The notes: generated from the letters alone by a model not told the origin. Counted from the first letter of the stretch, positions 46,500 through 56,141 are shown. The stretch is DNA of 64,000 nt from Hyphomicrobium sp. CS1GBMeth3 (GCF_900117455.1 NZ_FPHO01000003.1:2012501-2076500), one strand, 5' to 3'. A program made the numbers and translations.

Positions 46500-47498
46500 T
46501 CAGTTGCTCTTCGTTGCGGAAATTTGATCGTAGACGCCGCCATCCGCGAAATGCTTCTTCTGCGTGTCGGCCCACGGACCGATCAGCTCCTCGACCTTGA
46601 AGGTCTTGATGGCCGGAAGCTTCGCCTCGGCGAACACGACTTCGTCGCGCGGACGGAAGCCATGCTTGGCGATGATGCGCTGCGCTTCCGGCGAGAACAG
46701 AAAATCCAGATATCCCTTTGCGATCTCGGCCGTGCCGCGCTTTGCGGTGACGATATTGTTGAGGCCGACCGGCGGCGCGGCCTCTATGCTGAGCGTCGGA
46801 TAGACGACGTCGAACTTATCGCCGAACTCGGTGTTGAGCAGGGCAACTTCGTTCTCGAACGTCACCAGCACGTCGCCGACGTCACGCTGCGTGAACGTTG
46901 TGGTCGCGCCGCGGCCGCCACCATCGAACACCGGCACGTTGGCGAACAGCTTGGTGACGAACTCGCGCGCTTTCTCTTCGTTCTTCTCGGTCTCGAGCGC
47001 ATAGCCCCAGGCGGCGAGATACGTGTAGCGGCCATTACCGGAGGTCTTCGGATTGGGAATGACGACGGAGACGCCCGACTTTACGAGGTCGCTCCAGTCC
47101 TTGATGCCCTTGGGGTTGCCCTGGCGCACGATGAACACGCTGGTCGTCGTGTAGGGCGCCGAGTCATGCGGGAACTTGGACTTCCAGTCCTTGTCAACGA
47201 CGTTCTTGCTGGCGAGGTAGTCGAGGTCGGTGGCTTGGTTGAGCGTTACGACATCCGCTGCGAGGCCGTTGACCACCGCCTGCGCCTGCTTGGTGGAAGC
47301 CCCGTGTGACTGGTTGACCGTGACATCCGCGCCTTTCTCTTTCTTCCAATGCGCGACGAAGGCCGGATTGATCTCCTTATAGAGCTCGCGCGAGACGTCA
47401 TAGGAGGCGTTGAGGATAGAGGTCTCGGCGGCGTGCGCTGTCATCGGCGCGAAGGCGGCGAGCCCCAGAGCGAAAGCGAATTTGCCAAAAGTCGACAT
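46500..47498 (-). CDS. sbp: Sulfate-binding periplasmic protein (paralogue 1)
   Basis: 332 residues: signal peptide (FAFALGLAAFAPMTAHAAE) and the Sbp/CysP fold: LNASYDVSRELYKEINPAFV, QSHGASTKQAQAVVNGLAAD, IPNPKTSGNGRYTYLAAWGY, GRGATTTFTQRDVGDVLVTF. Delivers sulfate to the CysTWA transporter encoded at 53.1-55.9 kb. AAGGGA ribosome site. A terminator with a competing hairpin lies 36-92 nt upstream, leaving no room for a promoter after it. A second paralogue is at 48535. Confidence 0.95.
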   Translation of the reverse strand: MSTFGKFAFALGLAAFAPMTAHAAETSILNASYDVSRELYKEINPAFVAHWKKEKGADVTVNQSHGASTKQAQAVVNGLAADVVTLNQATDLDYLASKNVVDKDWKSKFPHDSAPYTTTSVFIVRQGNPKGIKDWSDLVKSGVSVVIPNPKTSGNGRYTYLAAWGYALETEKNEEKAREFVTKLFANVPVFDGGGRGATTTFTQRDVGDVLVTFENEVALLNTEFGDKFDVVYPTLSIEAAPPVGLNNIVTAKRGTAEIAKGYLDFLFSPEAQRIIAKHGFRPRDEVVFAEAKLPAIKTFKVEELIGPWADTQKKHFADGGVYDQISATKSN

Positions 47499-47533
47499 AG
47501 AGGTTCCCTTCTTGTGCGGTCGACGCTGTTGGT

Positions 47534-47590
47534 CGGAAAAGAGGCCGGCTCGCGGGTGGCGAGCCGGCCGAAGGCGGAACCGCCGGCCGG
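47534..47590 (-). promoter_or_regulatory. Predicted transcription attenuator ahead of sbp
   Basis: On the minus strand an 11-pair perfect stem, GGCCGGCTCGC / GCGAGCCGGCC (47569-47543, five-base loop), is followed by TCTTTTCC: a rho-independent terminator ending 36 nt before the sbp ATG. Just upstream, CCGGCCG (47590-47584) with an inner GGCGG/CCGCC hairpin can pair with CGGCCGG (47570-47564), the 5' arm of the terminator, giving a mutually exclusive antiterminator. Transcription of sbp must pass through or start within it. Confidence 0.6.
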
Positions 47591-47668
47591 TAACTGCCGT
47601 GGTCCAGGGAGTGAAGCAAGTGCAATGCGCGGTCGTGACCTATAAGAGATGAAGACTCGTCTTATGTG

Positions 47669-47872
47669 CTAGGCAGCCTTGGCCTTCTGCCGCCCACGCC
47701 CGAATTGCGCCAGGGCCGCGCGCTCGGCATCTCGCGGTGCGTCGAAGATCTTGCCGTCGAGAGGATAATAGCGGGGCAGGGAGGCGTGGAAACGATAGCT
47801 CTTCTCGCTGTTCTGCCGAACCACGATACCCGCGGTCTCGTCCGCGACTTCGATGATGTATGCGTCTGACAT
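47669..47872 (-). CDS. Small conserved-looking protein, 67 residues, upstream of sbp
   Basis: Begins MSDAYIIEVADETAGIVVRQ, ends with basic/Ala tail; middle has RFHASLPRYYPLDGKIFDAP and AERAALAQFG. AAAGGA ribosome site, preceded by a CCGCC/GGCGG hairpin. I recall similar GIVVR-x-FRFFAS proteins in Rhizobiales, with no assigned role. Lies between the Cys-rich leader ORF and the sbp attenuator on the same strand, so may be cotranscribed with them. Confidence 0.65.
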   Translation of the reverse strand: MSDAYIIEVADETAGIVVRQNSEKSYRFHASLPRYYPLDGKIFDAPRDAERAALAQFGRGRQKAKAA

Positions 47873-47968
47873 GATGTGTCCTTTTCCGCCTTTCCGGCGG
47901 GCTCAACTCGCAGAGGGTGATTTGGGTTTCAGTGACGGGCATTCAATGCCCTGGTGCGATCAGTCCGA

Positions 47969-48061
47969 TCAGCAACAACACCGAAGCGAGATGGACGAGG
48001 CGGACACAGTCATTGGAGCGGCTCGATCGAAGGCTCTCGGCCCAAAATAGGTGAACGTCAT
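47969..48061 (-). CDS. 30-codon ORF ending in Arg-Cys-Cys-Cys: candidate cysteine-sensing leader peptide
   Basis: ATG at 48061 has an excellent ribosome site (AAGGAG, 6 bases spacing). The peptide ends ASSISLRCCC immediately before TGA; an internal ATG would give a 14-residue form MTVSASSISLRCCC. Three consecutive Cys codons (TGT TGT TGC) at the very end are not expected by chance in a short ORF and resemble poly-Cys leader ORFs that regulate sulfur genes by ribosome stalling in mycobacteria. Located upstream of the 67-aa gene and sbp. A hairpin (GGGCAT/ATGCCC at 47937-47951) follows the stop. Confidence 0.5.
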   Translation of the reverse strand: MTFTYFGPRAFDRAAPMTVSASSISLRCCC

Positions 48062-48534
48062 TGGTAGCTCCTTAGCGTTTGATGACGCGGCGCAAGTCGA
48101 CATCGAAATCACCGCGGCGGGAACAGGAGACCCGCGCGTGCATCAAACGCTGGATTGGGCAGCAGGGGCAAATAACAAGATATGCGAAGCATTCAACCAA
48201 AGCTGCATTAGCGCCAATATATGAGAGGCGGTTCTCTGTGATTTCGGGCCCGCGTGCGAGAGGAGACGACTGACCAAACTCAGCGTCTGCTGCAGGCTCG
48301 TGTGAGGGCATTGCGACGCGGAATTTTCGCAGCGGAGTATTTTTTCGCGTTTGAAGCGGAACGCGCAATTGCGCACTGCAGATGTCGACCACGGAAGGAA
48401 CTGATGCCGTGGACGGCGGCCGGCTGATATCTCCGGCAGGACCGCTCATAAGCTCAGCAGTTCTTCTTGGTTCAGCGTAGTCGAATAGCCCGCTTAGCTA
48501 TCGACATCAGTTCGATCCTAAAGAGGAACTTTCC
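48062..48534. other. Intergenic region upstream of the second sulfate-binding protein gene
   Basis: About 470 bp between the Cys-leader ORF and the second sbp. It is less GC-rich than the surroundings, especially 48160-48230, and has a GCGCAATTGCGC palindrome near 48365. It probably holds divergent promoters and regulator sites of the sulfate locus. I see no convincing gene; a minus-strand frame at 48072-48449 has no protein-like features. Confidence 0.5.
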
Positions 48535-49557
48535 ATGTCGTTTGCTCATATCACGCGCCGAACCGCGCTCGCGATCGGCCTTTCCGCCGGTTTCGCCGGT
48601 ATTTCCGGGGCGACCAACGCCGCCGAGCTTCTAAACGTTTCGTATGATCCCACCCGCGAATTCTACCAGGAGTACAACGCGGCCTTCATCAAACACTGGA
48701 AGGCGCAGGGCGGCGAGGAGCTGACCATTAAGCAATCGCACGGTGGCTCGGGCAAGCAGGCCCGCGCGGTTATCGACGGCCTCGCGGCCGACGTCGTGAC
48801 GCTCGCGCTCGCGGGCGATGTCAATCAGCTTGCCATCAAGGGCAACCTGATCCCGGCCGATTGGCAGAAGCGCCTGCCGGACAACGCGGCTCCTTACACG
48901 TCGACGATTGTTTTCCTCGTTCGCAAGGGCAATCCCAAACGTATCAAGGATTGGAACGATCTGGCCAAGGACGGGGTCGAGGTGGTGACACCGAACCCGA
49001 AGACCTCGGGCGGTGCGCGTTGGAATTATCTCGCCGCTTGGGGTTATGCGCTGAAGCAGCCTGGCGGCAGCGAGGAGACCGCGAAGGAGCTGGTGAGCAA
49101 GATCTACAAGAACACCAAGGTCCTCGACTCTGGCGCCCGCGGGTCAACCACGACCTTCACGGAGCGGGGCATCGGCGACGTTTTTATTTCCTGGGAGAAC
49201 GAGGCGTTCCTGGCCACTAAGGAGCTCGGTCCCGACAAATTCGACATTGTGACGCCATCGGTCTCCATTCTCGCCGAGCCGTCTGTGTCGGTTGTTGACA
49301 AGGTTGTCGACAAGAAAGGGACGCGCAAACTTGCCGAGGCCTATTTGGCCTATCTCTACACCGACGAGGCCCAGGATATTGCGGGCAAGCATTACTATCG
49401 TCCGCGCAATCCGAAGTTTGCTGAGAAGTACAAGGATCAGTTCACGCCGGTCGAGCTGTTCACGATCGACGACGTGTTCGGCGGCTGGACGAAAGCCACT
49501 GAGGTCCACTTCAGCGATGGTGGCATCTTCGATCAGATCTACGACAAGAAGAGCTGA
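48535..49557 (+). CDS. sbp: Sulfate-binding periplasmic protein (paralogue 2)
   Basis: 340 residues with signal peptide ([23 protein letters not shown]) and the same blocks as paralogue 1: [80 protein letters not shown]. Clearly related to 46500-47498 but substantially diverged along its length. AGAGGAAC precedes the ATG. Two binding proteins serving one CysTWA may differ in affinity, anion preference (sulfate, thiosulfate) or regulation. Confidence 0.95.
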   Translation: MSFAHITRRTALAIGLSAGFAGISGATNAAELLNVSYDPTREFYQEYNAAFIKHWKAQGGEELTIKQSHGGSGKQARAVIDGLAADVVTLALAGDVNQLAIKGNLIPADWQKRLPDNAAPYTSTIVFLVRKGNPKRIKDWNDLAKDGVEVVTPNPKTSGGARWNYLAAWGYALKQPGGSEETAKELVSKIYKNTKVLDSGARGSTTTFTERGIGDVFISWENEAFLATKELGPDKFDIVTPSVSILAEPSVSVVDKVVDKKGTRKLAEAYLAYLYTDEAQDIAGKHYYRPRNPKFAEKYKDQFTPVELFTIDDVFGGWTKATEVHFSDGGIFDQIYDKKS

Positions 49558-49895
49558 CGTCCGCTCAGGGCTCGCCGCCTCCGGCTCCCAAGTCTCCTGG
49601 GGAGCAGAGGCGGCTCCCGCCCGAGCAACGAACCGCAGCAACTTTCCTTTGTTGAATTGGAACCCTGTGCCATGGCCCGCGCACTGCTTGAGACAGGTTT
49701 TGCCGCCGCGGCACTCTCCGCAATGTTTCTTGCGGCATTTTCTGGGCTGATCGCAAAAGCGCAGCTTCGCCCGGCGCACCGCGCAGCCTGCCGCTGTTCA
49801 AGGCGTTCATCGAGCCGCTGTTGAAGCTCGCTTCCGAAAAAGCCGAGCCCGGCCCGACATTCGACACCATCAACGCTTTGCAGGACATGCCACCC
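49558..49895. other. Intergenic region, no supported gene
   Basis: About 340 bp between sbp paralogue 2 and the YdeN-like hydrolase. The hydrolase frame stays open upstream (TTG at 49821) without conserved features, and an ATG frame at 49672 with a hydrophobic stretch and Cys-rich end lacks a ribosome site. I call nothing here. Confidence 0.4.
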
Positions 49896-50576
49896 ATGGC
49901 CACGACACTTATTATCCCCGGATTGAACTCGAGCGGCTCTGCCCATTGGCAGACCTGGTTCGAAGCCCAGATTCCCGATGCCGTCCGCGTTATCCAGGGC
50001 GATTGGAAACGCGCCAATCTCCCCGAATGGTCGGGTCGGGTTCGGCGCGAGATCTCGCGCCGCTCGGGGCCGATCCTGATCGCCGCGCACAGCTTCGGAG
50101 CGTTGGCCGCGGTGCAAGCGGCGGAGGACTACAGCGAGCGGATCGCCGGCGCGCTGCTCGTGGCGCCCGCAGATCCTAACAAGTTCGGCATCTCCGATGC
50201 GCTGCCGCCAGGTCGGCTCAACTTCCCGGCGACACTCGTCGCATCTTCCAACGATCCGTGGCTGAGTCTCGACCGCGCGCTGGCACTGGCTATCCGCTGG
50301 GGGGCCAACCTGGTCGACCTCGGTCAAGCTGGGCACGTTAATGCGGAATCCGGCTACGGCCCGTGGCCATTCGGGCTCGCGCTGCTGAGACAACTCAGCG
50401 GCACCGGGGACGCAGAGCCAAATTGGCCTCATGTTGCACTGAACAACGGTTTGATTCGCTTTGCAGGGGGCGTTTACCCGCGGCAGCCGAGCGATCCGGA
50501 AAAGGGAATCCGTAATCTCACGGAGAGCCTTAGTACTGTTGCCGTCGATGAGCGTGACCCCGTTGTCACAACGTGA
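49896..50576 (+). CDS. RBBP9/YdeN-type serine hydrolase
   Basis: 226 residues from ATG 49896. Signature: IIPGLNSSGSAHWQTWFEAQ, GDWKRANLPEW, nucleophile AAHSFGALAAV (Ser), and ALLVAPADP; the acid and His are in ASSNDPWLSLDRAL and GQAGHVNAESGYGPWP. Cytosolic alpha/beta hydrolase family of unknown substrate. ATG 49887 and TTG 49821 are alternative starts. The family recurs near sulfate genes in some Alphaproteobacteria only by my impression, so no functional link is claimed. Confidence 0.85.
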   Translation: MATTLIIPGLNSSGSAHWQTWFEAQIPDAVRVIQGDWKRANLPEWSGRVRREISRRSGPILIAAHSFGALAAVQAAEDYSERIAGALLVAPADPNKFGISDALPPGRLNFPATLVASSNDPWLSLDRALALAIRWGANLVDLGQAGHVNAESGYGPWPFGLALLRQLSGTGDAEPNWPHVALNNGLIRFAGGVYPRQPSDPEKGIRNLTESLSTVAVDERDPVVTT

Positions 50577-50626
50577 CGGAAACATGACCTGCACGTGGTC
50601 TGATTCCTTGAGCCGCGTCCGGGAAA

Positions 50627-50654
50627 TTGCGAGTGTATACAGGCTAGGTATACA
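50627..50654 (+). promoter_or_regulatory. Promoter of the porin gene with a GTATAC dyad
   Basis: TTGCGA, 16 bp, TATACA gives a housekeeping-type promoter. Overlapping it are two copies of GTATAC (50635-50640 and 50648-50653) separated by seven bases, forming an inverted repeat that could be a repressor or activator site. About 50 bases downstream is the porin start with GGAGAAAG. Confidence 0.5.
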
Positions 50655-50703
50655 AGATGCCAATTTGTTAGAGTATCAGCGAACCATAGCGGAGAAAGTT
50701 GGG

Positions 50704-52071
50704 ATGGTTGGGGGATTGTTCGGGACGGCCGCCAAGGCGGCCGCGGTAGGGGCCGCGTCTGTGGCGCTTATCTCTGTGGCGCCTGCTCAGGCGGCGGATC
50801 TGGGTGGCAGCTGCTGCGCGGACCTCGAGGAACGTATCGCCGAGCTCGAGGCGACGACGGCCCGCAAGGGCAATCGCAAGGTCTCCCTCGAGGTCTACGG
50901 TCAGATAAATCAGTCGATCATTTTCTGGGACGATGGCGTCGAGGACAACGCCTACCTCGTCACCAACGACAACTCACGTACGCGTTTCGGTTTTCGTGGC
51001 AAGGCAAAGATCAACTCAGACTGGGAAGCTGGGTACCGCCTGGAGATTGGCGTTCGCACGGCCAACTCGAAGCGCTTTACCCAAGACAACCCCCTGGGGT
51101 CTGACGTTGGGCTCGATCTGCGCGACAGCTACTGGTACGTGAAGAACAAGAGCTATGGCTCATTTGCCCTTGGACAGCAGGCGACCTCGACCGACGGTAT
51201 CACCGAGTCCAACCTCACGCAGACAAAGGATTTCGCGAAGTACTCCGATGTGGAGGATACGGGCCTTGGCCTCTTCCTGCGCTCATCGGCGACTGGCGAT
51301 CTGTCATCATTGTCCTGGCGCCGACTTCTCATGGATTCGGGCGATCAGCCCGGCGACGGCGATCGCCGCGTGAATTCAGTGCGCTATGAGACACCGGAAA
51401 TTGCAGGCTTCTCCGCTTCAGCTTCGTGGGGCGGCGATGACTTCTGGGATATTGCGCTGCGCTATGCTGGCGAATTCGCAGGCTTCAAGTTGGCGGCCGG
51501 GATCGGATACCTTCAGATCACCGACGGGCCAGAGACAAAGTACGAGTGCCCAGCCATCGGCAAGGGTGCGACGAAGGACGAGGATTGCCACCACTTCGGC
51601 GGATCGATCAGCGTTTTGCACGAAGCAACCGGCATCTTCGTGAATTTGGGCGCCGGACAGGTGAACGACGACGTGATCGGCACCACGCCGAACTTCGTCG
51701 GCCTGAACCCGGACGACAAATCGAGCTTTTGGGCCATCCAGGCTGGCGTCGAGAAGAAGTTTTTCTCCCTCGGTAAGACGACCATCTACGGCGAATACTA
51801 CGACTATGACGGCGGTGCGATTGCCCGCAGCATCAGTGGTACGGATGCACTTAATCCGTTCGCCGGTTCGGCCTCCGTCTGGAACAGCAATGTCGAGGTC
51901 TACGGCTTCGGTCTTGCCCAGGGCATCGATGCCGCTGCGATGGTGCTTTACCTTTCCTATCGCCACGTGGAGGGCGGTCTGACCCTCAGCGAGGATGGAA
52001 CCGGCGACCTTGCTAAGGTCTCGATCGATGACCTCGACCTCGTGCAGGCGGGCGCCATCATCAAGTTCTGA
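50704..52071 (+). CDS. Outer-membrane porin (alphaproteobacterial type)
   Basis: 455 residues: signal peptide (AAAVGAASVALISVAPAQAA), a Cys-pair and short coiled coil (CCADLEERIAELEATTARKG), then a beta-barrel with RKVSLEVYGQINQSIIFWDD, RTRFGFRGKAKINSDWEAGY, and a C-terminal strand ending in Phe (VQAGAIIKF). Start at 50704 precedes the signal; the frame is open further upstream but out of promoter context. Placed inside the sulfate locus, so it may be the entry pore for sulfate or sulfonates (inference). Strong terminator follows. Confidence 0.9.
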   Translation: MVGGLFGTAAKAAAVGAASVALISVAPAQAADLGGSCCADLEERIAELEATTARKGNRKVSLEVYGQINQSIIFWDDGVEDNAYLVTNDNSRTRFGFRGKAKINSDWEAGYRLEIGVRTANSKRFTQDNPLGSDVGLDLRDSYWYVKNKSYGSFALGQQATSTDGITESNLTQTKDFAKYSDVEDTGLGLFLRSSATGDLSSLSWRRLLMDSGDQPGDGDRRVNSVRYETPEIAGFSASASWGGDDFWDIALRYAGEFAGFKLAAGIGYLQITDGPETKYECPAIGKGATKDEDCHHFGGSISVLHEATGIFVNLGAGQVNDDVIGTTPNFVGLNPDDKSSFWAIQAGVEKKFFSLGKTTIYGEYYDYDGGAIARSISGTDALNPFAGSASVWNSNVEVYGFGLAQGIDAAAMVLYLSYRHVEGGLTLSEDGTGDLAKVSIDDLDLVQAGAIIKF

Positions 52072-52098
52072 TCCCACTTTCTCCCGGATCTGAAAACG

Positions 52099-52129
52099 AA
52101 AAGGGCCATCCGAAAGATGGCCCTTTTTT
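52099..52129 (+). terminator. Rho-independent terminator after the porin gene
   Basis: AAAAGGGCCATC / GATGGCCCTTTT stem of twelve pairs, loop CGAAA, ending in a run of T. Confidence 0.92.
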
Positions 52130-52225
52130 CATGCCTTCGCGCAATGTCAGCGTGTTCATAAGATCATCATTTCTTCTTGGTTCGGTCGTCCAAGGGTCGC
52201 CGCTACATTGGCTGTCGTGAAAACG

Positions 52226-52870
52226 ATGGCAGCAATTCCGATCTCAATGACGAGAGCAGAACCCGAGGAAGTGGAGGACGGCATTTCCCGTTCTTCAGAG
52301 GCAAGCGTGCGGGATGTTCCCGCCATCGTCGGCGCCAACCTGCGCCGGCTGCGCAAGGGGCAAGGGTTCTCGCTGGAGAAGTTGGCCGAGCTCTCCGGAG
52401 TGAGCCGCGCCATGCTGGGACAGATCGAGACTGCCAAGAGCGTCCCCACGGTAAGCCTGCTTTGGCGCGTAGCGGACGCGCTGGGCGTACCGGTCGCAAG
52501 CCTCATGGCCACGGAGCGTGAGCCGAGTGTTGTCGTGATCAGGCGCGACAACGCCAGCGTCCTCGTCGCAAGCGACGGACAATACGCGACCCGTAGCCTG
52601 GCGCCGGTAAACCGGGCGCGCTCCACGGGCTTCTTCGAAGTCACGTTCGCACCGGGACACCGCGAGCGGTTTCAGGCGTCCGCGATCGGGACACACCACA
52701 ATCTGGCGATTGCCCGCGGGCGCCTATTGATCACGGTGGGCGACGAGCCGCCGGTCACCCTCGAAGAGGGTGATTCCATTGCCTTTGAAGCGTCGCGCCC
52801 GCATGCAATTGAAAACATTAGTGCTTCTCTGGTTTCCGCATTCCTCGTCGTGATCTCGTCGACCGGTTGA
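52226..52870 (+). CDS. XRE-cupin transcriptional regulator (SutR-like)
   Basis: 214 residues from ATG 52226 (52247 also possible). A Cro/C1-type helix-turn-helix (VGANLRRLRKGQGFSLEKLA, LSGVSRAMLGQIETAKSVPT) is followed by a cupin domain (FEVTFAPGHRERFQASAIGT, VTLEEGDSIAFEASRPHAIE). E. coli SutR, with this architecture, controls sulfur-use genes; location directly before cysTWA supports a similar role here, but the ligand is unknown. Confidence 0.88.
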   Translation: MAAIPISMTRAEPEEVEDGISRSSEASVRDVPAIVGANLRRLRKGQGFSLEKLAELSGVSRAMLGQIETAKSVPTVSLLWRVADALGVPVASLMATEREPSVVVIRRDNASVLVASDGQYATRSLAPVNRARSTGFFEVTFAPGHRERFQASAIGTHHNLAIARGRLLITVGDEPPVTLEEGDSIAFEASRPHAIENISASLVSAFLVVISSTG

Positions 52871-53091
52871 ATGCGCGGTCTGCTTTGCACGATTTGGAAT
52901 AAGTATCGAAGTTATTCTTAGTTTTGGTTCTAAAGGGCCTTTTATAGGGTCGGGGCTCAGAAGTTCCCTGGGGGGCCACCTTGTCATCGAAGCAGACATA
53001 CCTGCAGAAGCTGGTCTCCTGGACGGCACTCCTGTGTTCTGTCTCTGTGATCGTCGCTCTTACAGTCACGCACTGAGCAGGACAGACTTCC

Positions 53092-53928
53092 ATGGCAAGT
53101 TCAAGTACGCGCAGGGTCCTGCCGGGATTCGGGCTGTCTCTCGGCTACACGCTTATCTACCTTTCGCTGATCGTTCTGATCCCGCTGTCATCAGTTTTCG
53201 TGCTGTCAGCAGGCATGGGCTGGGAGAGGTTTGTGGACGCGGCAACCTCGCCCCGCGTCGTCGCATCGTACAAGTTGAGCTTCGGCGCCTCACTTCTCGC
53301 GGCAGGCATCAACGTCGTCTTTGGCCTGATCTTGGCCTGGTCGCTTGTCCGTTACACGTTCCCAGGCAAAAAGCTGGTCGACGCTTTGATCGACCTGCCA
53401 TTCGCGCTCCCCACGGCCGTGGCCGGCATCGCATTGACCGCCATCTACGCAAAGAACGGTTGGGTCGGGCAGTTCTTCGAGCCTTTGGGGATCCAGATCG
53501 CGTTCACACCCATCGGGATCCTGATTGCGCTCGTGTTCATTGGCCTGCCGTTCATCGTGCGCACGGTGCAGCCGATCATCGAAGACCTCGACGCCGAGTT
53601 CGAGGAAGCTGCGGCAAGCCTCGGTGCATCGCGACTGCAGACGTTCCGGCGCGTGATCTTCCCGGCACTCCTTCCGGCGCTCCTAACCGGTTTCGCGCTC
53701 GCCTTCGCCCGCGCCGTCGGCGAGTACGGCTCCGTGATCTTCATCGCCGGTAACATTCCGTTCGTTTCCGAGATTACCCCTCTGATGATCATCACAAAGC
53801 TCGAGCAGTACGACTATGAGGGTGCCGGTGCCGTCGCGACCGTGATGCTGCTCTTCTCTTTCATCCTTCTCCTCATCATCAACGGCTTGCAGGCTTGGAC
53901 GACGCGCCGCGCGGGAAGGAGCATCTGA
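53092..53928 (+). CDS. cysT: Sulfate ABC transporter permease CysT (CysU)
   Basis: 278 residues, six membrane helices, with the EAA loop [20 protein letters not shown] and [20 protein letters not shown], both typical of CysT. Forms the channel with CysW. Its stop overlaps the cysW start (TGATG). The 220 bp upstream probably contain the cysTWA promoter. Confidence 0.96.
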   Translation: MASSSTRRVLPGFGLSLGYTLIYLSLIVLIPLSSVFVLSAGMGWERFVDAATSPRVVASYKLSFGASLLAAGINVVFGLILAWSLVRYTFPGKKLVDALIDLPFALPTAVAGIALTAIYAKNGWVGQFFEPLGIQIAFTPIGILIALVFIGLPFIVRTVQPIIEDLDAEFEEAAASLGASRLQTFRRVIFPALLPALLTGFALAFARAVGEYGSVIFIAGNIPFVSEITPLMIITKLEQYDYEGAGAVATVMLLFSFILLLIINGLQAWTTRRAGRSI

Positions 53929-54827
53929 TGGCTGGTGGAGGTGCTGCACGTTCGGGGGCCCAAGCACGCGTCGCAACCCGGTTCGAGTCCAATGTCGCAA
54001 CGCGCGACAAGGCATGGGTGAAATACACGCTTCTGGTCGTGGGGCTCACCTATTTTGCGCTGTTTCTTCTGCTGCCGTTGATCGCGGTGTTCATCGAAGC
54101 CTTCCGCAAGGGGTGGGAGGCTTATATTGCCGCGTTGACGGAGCCGGATGCTGTCTCGGCCATCAAGCTGACGCTGATTGCGGCCGCCATCTCGGTGCCA
54201 CTGAACCTGACGTTTGGCATTGCGGCTGCCTGGGCCGTCACCAAGTTTGATTTCCCGGGCAAGCAGTTCCTGATCAGTCTCATCGACCTGCCGTTCTCGG
54301 TCTCGCCGGTGGTCGCTGGCTTGATTTATGTGCTGCTGTTCGGCGCCCAGGGCTGGTTCGGCCCATGGCTCGCCGAACACGACATCCGCATCATATTTGC
54401 GGTGCCGGGTATCGTGCTGGCGACCGTGTTTGTCACCTTTCCCTTCGTCGCCCGCGAGCTGATCCCGCTCATGCAGTCACAGGGTCGCGACGAGGAGGAG
54501 GCGGCTGTCTCACTCGGCGCCAGCGGCTGGCAGATGTTCCGCCGTGTCACGCTGCCCAACATCAAGTGGGCGCTGCTTTATGGCGTCATTCTTTGTAATG
54601 CGCGCGCCATGGGCGAGTTCGGCGCCGTGTCGGTCGTGTCGGGCCACATCCGCGGCGAGACCAACACCATGCCGCTGCACGTAGAGATCCTTTACAACGA
54701 GTACCAGTTCGCGGCCGCGTTCGCTGTCGCGTCCCTGCTGGCGCTGCTGGCACTCGTCACGCTTGTGATCAAGACTTATATTGAATGGCACGCGAGCCTC
54801 TCGAACTCCGAGGAGACGACTTCATGA
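53928..54827 (+). CDS. cysW: Sulfate ABC transporter permease CysW
   Basis: 299 residues, six helices after a polar N-terminus of about 30 residues; EAA loop [20 protein letters not shown] and [20 protein letters not shown] with [16 protein letters not shown], the CysW signature. Overlaps cysT by one base and cysA by four. Confidence 0.96.
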   Translation: MAGGGAARSGAQARVATRFESNVATRDKAWVKYTLLVVGLTYFALFLLLPLIAVFIEAFRKGWEAYIAALTEPDAVSAIKLTLIAAAISVPLNLTFGIAAAWAVTKFDFPGKQFLISLIDLPFSVSPVVAGLIYVLLFGAQGWFGPWLAEHDIRIIFAVPGIVLATVFVTFPFVARELIPLMQSQGRDEEEAAVSLGASGWQMFRRVTLPNIKWALLYGVILCNARAMGEFGAVSVVSGHIRGETNTMPLHVEILYNEYQFAAAFAVASLLALLALVTLVIKTYIEWHASLSNSEETTS

Positions 54828-55897
54828 GCATCGAGGTCCGCAACATCTCGAAATCGTTCGGCAGCTTCAAAGCGCTGGACAATGTCAGCCTGAATTTGCC
54901 GGACGGCCAGCTGATCGCGCTGCTCGGTCCCTCGGGCTGTGGCAAGACTACACTTTTGCGCATCATCGCGGGTCTTGAGTTCGCCGACGAGGGTTCCATC
55001 ATCCTGTCGGGCGAGGATGCCTCCGGTAAGGACGTGCGCGAACGTCACGTCGGTTTCGTCTTCCAGCACTACGCGCTGTTCCGTCATATGTCGGTGTTCG
55101 AGAACGTGGCCTTCGGCCTGCGCGTGAAGCCGAAGGCCGAGCGGCCTTCGGAGAAGGAGATCCGCGAGCGCGTCCATCGCCTGCTCGATCTCGTGCAGCT
55201 CGGCTGGGTCGCCGACCGCTTGCCTTCGCAGCTCTCCGGCGGACAGCGTCAGCGAATCGCGCTCGCCCGCGCGCTCGCGGTCGAGCCGCAGGTCCTTCTG
55301 CTCGACGAGCCGTTCGGTGCTCTTGATGCAAAGGTCCGTAAGGAGTTGCGCCGCTGGCTGCGTCGTCTGCACGACGATCTGCACATCTCGTCGGTATTCG
55401 TCACACACGATCAGGAGGAGGCACTCGAGGTCGCCGATAGCATCGTGCTCATGAACAAGGGTCGGATCGAGCAGATCGGCTCGCCGCGTGACATCTACAA
55501 CCAGCCGGCTACCGCTTTTGCGTACGGTTTCATTGGCACGGTGAACGAATTCCGCGGACGCGTCGAAGGCGGCTACGTGCGTGTCGGCGACGACCTTCTT
55601 CCGCATGGGCGCACCGATCTGAGCGATGGGGCATCGGTCATCGCCTACGCCCGCCCGCACGAGACTGAGATCGTGAAGGATGGCGACGGCGTGGGCGTCG
55701 CTGCCAAGGTCAATCGCATCCTTTCTAACGGCGCCATCACCCGCGTCGAGCTGCTCGCGAACGGAGCTGCGCGCGACGGCAAGAAGGAATACTTCGAAGT
55801 CGAGGTCGCGCCGGAAGAGCTTGCCACGCTCGGTCTCTCGACGGGCGAGCGTGTGCGCATCAAGAGCCGGCGCCTGAGCCTTTTCGGCGACCAGTGA
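54824..55897 (+). CDS. cysA: Sulfate/thiosulfate ABC transporter ATPase CysA
   Basis: 357 residues: Walker [10 protein letters not shown] (35-43), signature [16 protein letters not shown], Walker [14 protein letters not shown]-loop [15 protein letters not shown], then a C-terminal regulatory/TOBE-like domain (from about 240). Energises CysTW. Last gene of the cysTWA set; cysB follows 244 bp later after two small UUCG-type hairpins at about 56056-56083. Confidence 0.96.
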   Translation: MSIEVRNISKSFGSFKALDNVSLNLPDGQLIALLGPSGCGKTTLLRIIAGLEFADEGSIILSGEDASGKDVRERHVGFVFQHYALFRHMSVFENVAFGLRVKPKAERPSEKEIRERVHRLLDLVQLGWVADRLPSQLSGGQRQRIALARALAVEPQVLLLDEPFGALDAKVRKELRRWLRRLHDDLHISSVFVTHDQEEALEVADSIVLMNKGRIEQIGSPRDIYNQPATAFAYGFIGTVNEFRGRVEGGYVRVGDDLLPHGRTDLSDGASVIAYARPHETEIVKDGDGVGVAAKVNRILSNGAITRVELLANGAARDGKKEYFEVEVAPEELATLGLSTGERVRIKSRRLSLFGDQ

Positions 55898-56141
55898 TTG
55901 GCGGCGAGTCGTGCATCTGAAGGCGGCACACTTCATACGTAACGCACGGCCTGAGCGGTGTAGCACCACTGCTCAGATATTGGCGCGCCGGTTCTGTTGA
56001 CGCTGCCTCTGCTTTCGTCGGCGCTAGCTGCGCCTTGTTCGCCGTTTCTCCCCCTTGTAGCTTCGGCTACGCCGTTCGGCGTGATGGCACGATCGCTTCG
56101 TTCTGCGGCTGCCACTGCCGTTCCTTGTGATAGGTAAGCAA

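Noticed and set aside
48270..48305. Possible 11-codon ORF with start CTG and two adjacent Cys codons (TKLSVCCRLV) upstream of the second sbp
   Set aside because: AGGAG lies 4 bases before it and it mirrors the Cys leader on the other side, but CTG starts are rare and two Cys is weak evidence. Worth a look only if the minus-strand leader is confirmed.
48072..48449. 125-codon minus-strand frame between the divergent sbp genes
   Set aside because: No ribosome site, unusual composition and overlap with the expected promoter region.
52981..53076. Possible 31-residue hydrophobic peptide (TTG start) just upstream of cysT
   Set aside because: Non-ATG start and no convincing ribosome site.
54776..55969. 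Long open frame (397 codons) antisense to cysA
   Set aside because: Shadow of cysA, with no ribosome site or domain.
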